Assembly: GCA_002811645.1 (NCBI GenBank) | Contig: PDIP01000003.1 | Span: 451,519-515,518, forward strand | DNA from: Corallochytrium limacisporum | Lineage: Eukaryota; Opisthokonta | Length of the DNA stretch: 64,000 bases | Direction of reading: 5' to 3' | Shown: in pieces, positions 60,877 to 64,000 of the stretch | Layout of the letters: each line of letters begins with the position of its first letter | Position numbering within the stretch: the first letter of the stretch is position 1 | Notes under the pieces: generated by a model | Database searches by the model: none | Told to the model about the DNA's origin: nothing | What the model saw: the letters and a program-made list of their open reading frames with translations, nothing else | Position numbers and translations under genes: made by a program

Positions 60877-62091
60877 CTAAGCAGTGGTGCCTTTGTTGTC
60901 CTTAAGAGCACGAGCACCCTCGTTGTACTTCTTCTGCAGACCGGATTGCATGCTCTCAAGACGGTTCTCTTGCTCCTGCACGCGCAGATTGACAAGTTTC
61001 TCCATGTCGGCCTGCAATTTGGCAAGTTTCTCTTCGCTTGCTTTCTTTTCCGCCTGGAGTTTCGCCAACAGGTCTTGTTCGGTGTCGTTGAAGTTACCAA
61101 AAGCTCCCAGCCTCTGGCGACGGTAGTTCTCGTAGAAGAGTTCGTGTGTCATGTCCTTGAGGTCCTGCATGTGTGTGCGGATAATTGCATCCCGCAGTTT
61201 CGGGAAGTCGCTGAAACGCTCATCTTCGATGCTGACCGCCCCCCAAGGGTACTGGCGTCCTAGCACGGACCGTCCGTTCACGTTAATCCGAGTAGTGGCA
61301 CCGATAACTGCGAATGGAATGGCGTTCTGCAGAGCGCTGGCTGCGTCCATGGCATCGTCCTCGTCGTCCTCGTCATCGTCATCGGATTCGAACGGGAAGC
61401 GATAGTAGGAAATTCCATGCGCATCGAGATCGCGCAGAACAGCCTGCTTGACCTTCTTGCGCTCATCCTCGGTAAGGGTGTCAGCCTTAGCAATGATGGG
61501 AATGACATTGGCCCGACGACAGAGCTCCTTCAGAGCCTTAATGTCCAGAGGACGCAGACCGCGCTGGCAACCCGGGGGAATGAAATACAGCACGCAATTC
61601 ACTCGAGCGTCCTTGATCTTGTTGCGGTTCAGCTTGAACTCATCCTGCAGATACTTGTCGTACTGAGAATCAATATACTCGCAGGCCTTGTCCCAATGGC
61701 CATCAGTCTCCATACTGTCACCAAAACCGTGCACGTTCACAATGGTCAGACGTAGACGCACACCTTTTTCGACAATGTCGCAGGTCTTGGCCTCAACATC
61801 GGGGACAGTGGTTTCGATTTCTCCGTTGGCGGCGGGCCGGCACAATGGCTCATCCATTTTGCCATGGTCAAGAACGTCGGTCATAAACAAAGAGTTTACC
61901 AGGGTGCGTTTGCCCAGACCGCTCTGGCCGACCACCATAACAGTGAAGCTGAAACCCTTCTTCACAGTCTTTCTGTGCAGCTGGTTAGGGAGGTTAGCGA
62001 AACCGACGTAAGCATTGGGCCTGACCTCTTGAGGTTCAGGAGCAGGAGGACGCCGCGGAGGTGGGGCAGGTGTATTCTCTTTGCTAGTCAT
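60877..62091 (-). CDS. Septin with altered GTPase motifs
   Basis: Predicted protein of 404 aa from the ATG at 62091 (MTSKENT). A Pro-rich N-terminus is followed by the septin GTPase fold: P-loop GQSGLGKRTL (about residues 53-62), switch II NVHGFGDS, G4 AKAD, the septin unique element with LRDAIIRTHMQDLKDMTHE and YENYRRQRL, and a C-terminal coiled coil (AKLQAEKKASEEKLAKLQAD). Unusual: the Ser/Thr after the P-loop Lys is Arg (CGC), and the DTPG of G3 is NVHG. These residues bind Mg and gamma-phosphate, so GTP hydrolysis, and perhaps binding, is probably lost; septins with such changes are known as obligate pseudoGTPase partners in filaments. An acidic run (DDDDEDDEDD) sits in an insertion near residue 240. 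Confidence 0.93.
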   Translation of the reverse strand: MTSKENTPAPPPRRPPAPEPQEVRPNAYVGFANLPNQLHRKTVKKGFSFTVMVVGQSGLGKRTLVNSLFMTDVLDHGKMDEPLCRPAANGEIETTVPDVEAKTCDIVEKGVRLRLTIVNVHGFGDSMETDGHWDKACEYIDSQYDKYLQDEFKLNRNKIKDARVNCVLYFIPPGCQRGLRPLDIKALKELCRRANVIPIIAKADTLTEDERKKVKQAVLRDLDAHGISYYRFPFESDDDDEDDEDDAMDAASALQNAIPFAVIGATTRINVNGRSVLGRQYPWGAVSIEDERFSDFPKLRDAIIRTHMQDLKDMTHELFYENYRRQRLGAFGNFNDTEQDLLAKLQAEKKASEEKLAKLQADMEKLVNLRVQEQENRLESMQSGLQKKYNEGARALKDNKGTTA

Positions 62092-63831
62092 GATCGATCG
62101 GTTCTGATTGAGAACAAATTGAATGAATGTGTACAGTATTGTGCAAAAACATTTGGAACTGTGGTAGCAAGATGCTCTCAACTAGCTTTTGTGGCCGCTA
62201 GTGTTTACGGCCATGTTTGTCCCGGTGTGATGTCTGTGTGCGCAGCAACCGGCATCGAAATGTAGGCATCGGAGGAAGGCGACATCGCCAGTGTCCAAAG
62301 GACAACAAAAAGAGGCGATACTGCTCATCACTCCGTCTCCTGGAGAACCCGCCACTTTTTACAGGGAGCCACCAGCAGCCAACTGAACCATGGGGTGTCC
62401 CCCGTGTTGAAACCCACTTCCGGCACCCCCCTCCTCCGAAACGCGCCAATTTCGCGATCAGTGCTGAATGGATGGTCCCCGGTACCGTAGAAACGAGCGA
62501 GTTCTCAATGAAAAAGCCAGTGCGCGGTCCAAAAGGCTAGAAAAGTCTTCAACACACACACACCCCTCCCCCTTAACCCAACGATGCCTGAACATTTTCT
62601 TCCCCGTTCTGCCGCTCTGGGATTTTCTTTTTTTTTTTTGTTGGAGTTGAGCAAAAGTGGGACAAGGCTGGGGGGGGGGGTTCGCCCGAGCAACACACGC
62701 ACTCTGGCGTTCGGACGGGTTTTCAGCGGGGCAAAAGGAGGCAGGGAGGGAGAGGGACCGCGGGCGTGAGCGGAGAAAGAAAGTGCGCGCAAGCGTCCCC
62801 GCCGGGGGAAGAGAAAAAAAGAGAGAAATTGAAAATTCTCTGAGTGGGGGGCAGCACCAGGGCACCCCCCCCCCTCCCTTCGGCGGGCTTAGACACGCGC
62901 GCTGAATGAAACATTTTCCATAGCAAAAGTATAGAGAAATTCGCCTTTGTTTGGGCAACCACTCAGAATATTGTTGGGCGCGAGTGTTGCTGGGTGACTG
63001 TCGACATTTTCACAGGGGGGAGGGGGTGGGTTTGCTCTATGGTCTCTATTTCATTTGGCTCCCCCTCTCTCTGCTTCGGCCTGCACCACGCACAGACCTC
63101 CTTTTCATAACTTTTTCTGTCTTCGCTTAGCGAAATAATTTCACAGAGATTCCATACTGAAAGGCTGGTTCGCGGCTTGAACCAGTGACCAATTATTCAC
63201 CCTCCGCCGGGCAGTGCACCCTACCACACACTGTGCTCCGTATTTTCAAGGCCTCTCTCTCTGCCGGAATTGCCTGTGCCTGGCCCTTTCACTCTGTCTT
63301 CTCTCCGTCCAAAGGTCGGTCGAGCCGCGAAAGAGAGTTTGGGGGAGATGGGCGGGGGGGTGGGTTGGCGTTCCGGGGCATGGGGCCCCACCCTGGTGGC
63401 GCGGGGTCCATAGCCATTGTACGGCCCGCTGCTACCGGCTGAATCCACTGAATTCACTACCATGGAAAGGCGATAATTTAATATACCTATTGCGTCTTTG
63501 GAATTTTGATGGAATCTATTTTTTGATTTATTTGATTATCAATCAAGAGGATTTCCGGTAGTGGATGTACCAGGGAGATCCACCTCGAAATATAGCGTGG
63601 CCCATATGCGCAGCCCTGGCCAGCGCAAAACAGCCAGTAGGTGCCACGGGCAAATTCACTCCAGTGGACCCAAAGTACTCGCAAACAACCTACTGCAGAG
63701 CATTCAGGTTGGCAGTTGCACTCAAACATTGCCTGAGGGTACTTCATGGTACATATTTAAGTATGTATGCGTTCTAGACAAACAGGAGTATCTGGGTTAT
63801 AGATCAAACTTTAGAACGGAAACTTACGTCG
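62092..63831. other. Divergent intergenic region
   Basis: 1.7 kb between septin and mitochondrial uL11. Low-complexity runs (poly-C, poly-G, poly-T near 62629-62680 and 62862-62873) and a small inverted repeat CTGGTTC/GAACCAG at 63165-63185. No supported gene. Confidence 0.6.
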
Positions 63832-64000
63832 ATGGCAGGACGGGGAGCCGCAGCCAAAGGGGCTGACCAGCTGGTTGCCACCATCAAGGGATACATACCA
63901 GCACAAAAAGCCGCCCCTGGTCCACCCTTGGGTCCGGCACTTGGTGCTCGTGGTGTGAACATTGGTGCTTTCACCAAAGCATTCAATGACGGGACACGGC
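63832..64000 (+). CDS. MRPL11: Mitochondrial ribosomal protein uL11m, 5' part
   Basis: An ATG at 63832 opens a frame that runs off the window end (56 codons seen). The sequence has the L11 N-terminal domain: [20 protein letters not shown], then [36 protein letters not shown]...FN is the highly conserved thiostrepton-region motif of L11. The gap-free [11 protein letters not shown] start is short for a presequence, which is usual for MRPL11. Too short to be in any list of long frames. Confidence 0.9.
   Translation, partial: MAGRGAAAKGADQLVATIKGYIPAQKAAPGPPLGPALGARGVNIGAFTKAFNDGTR

Noticed and set aside
1-64000. tRNA, rRNA, CRISPR, insertion sequences, prokaryotic signals
   Set aside because: Scanned by eye for tRNA B-box words, direct-repeat arrays and transposase-like frames on both strands; none convincing. 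Spliceosomal introns and gene content are eukaryotic.

Overview
This is a gene-dense stretch of a nuclear eukaryotic genome. About 35 protein genes are supported, most of them single uninterrupted reading frames. Where introns are visible they are short (79-211 nt), use GTAGGT/GTAAGT/GTGAGT donors and carry a CTAAC-like branch point. No tRNA, rRNA, transposon or CRISPR array was recognised. The gene content points to a unicellular relative of animals: a paxillin-type LD/LIM protein, a DBHS (NONO/SFPQ-type) RNA-binding protein, BRK1, coactosin, MARK/Par-1 kinase, septin, Elongin B and the small subunit of serine palmitoyltransferase, together with RIT1 and a cofactor-independent phosphoglycerate mutase. 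An intron-poor holozoan such as a Corallochytrium-like organism would fit, but this is inference from family distributions and not shown by the sequence.

Layout. 1-1632: gene-free, rich in homopolymers, with an N gap. 1633-14889: BORCS5-like, a split SHOC1/ZIP2-like gene, the DBHS protein, a small two-exon gene, paxillin, a small coiled-coil protein, BRK1 with a long tail, and TFB1M-like rRNA methyltransferase. 16369-25904: eIF5, Elongin B (three exons), a 3.3-kb gene-free stretch, MARK kinase, eEF2 lysine methyltransferase, coactosin. 27603-34102: mitochondrial uL4, NDUFS5, NDUFV2, eEF1A lysine methyltransferase 4, VPS37, mitochondrial uS15, and a small Cys/His-rich gene. 34868-41668: RAD54B, iPGM, SPTSSA, GRWD1. 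41669-45867: a 4.2-kb gene-free stretch densely seeded with short recurring motifs. 45868-64000: HMG-box protein, NOL12, two unrecognised genes, a PLP-dependent enzyme with an N-myristoylation signal, a small membrane protein, pyruvate kinase, another unrecognised gene, RIT1, a septin with altered GTPase motifs, and the 5' part of mitochondrial uL11.

The most striking global feature is orientation: 30 of 34 neighbouring gene pairs are on opposite strands. Each convergent pair is separated by only about 40-370 bp, and the divergent starts by 0.65-4.2 kb. By function the genes fall into mitochondrial translation and complex I (uL4, uS15, uL11, TFB1M, NDUFS5, NDUFV2), cytosolic translation control (eIF5, two elongation-factor methyltransferases, RIT1), ribosome biogenesis (GRWD1, NOL12), actin/adhesion (paxillin, BRK1, coactosin, septin), recombination (SHOC1-like, RAD54B), lysosome/endosome traffic (BORCS5-like, VPS37) and glycolysis (iPGM, pyruvate kinase). 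There is no operon-like functional grouping.
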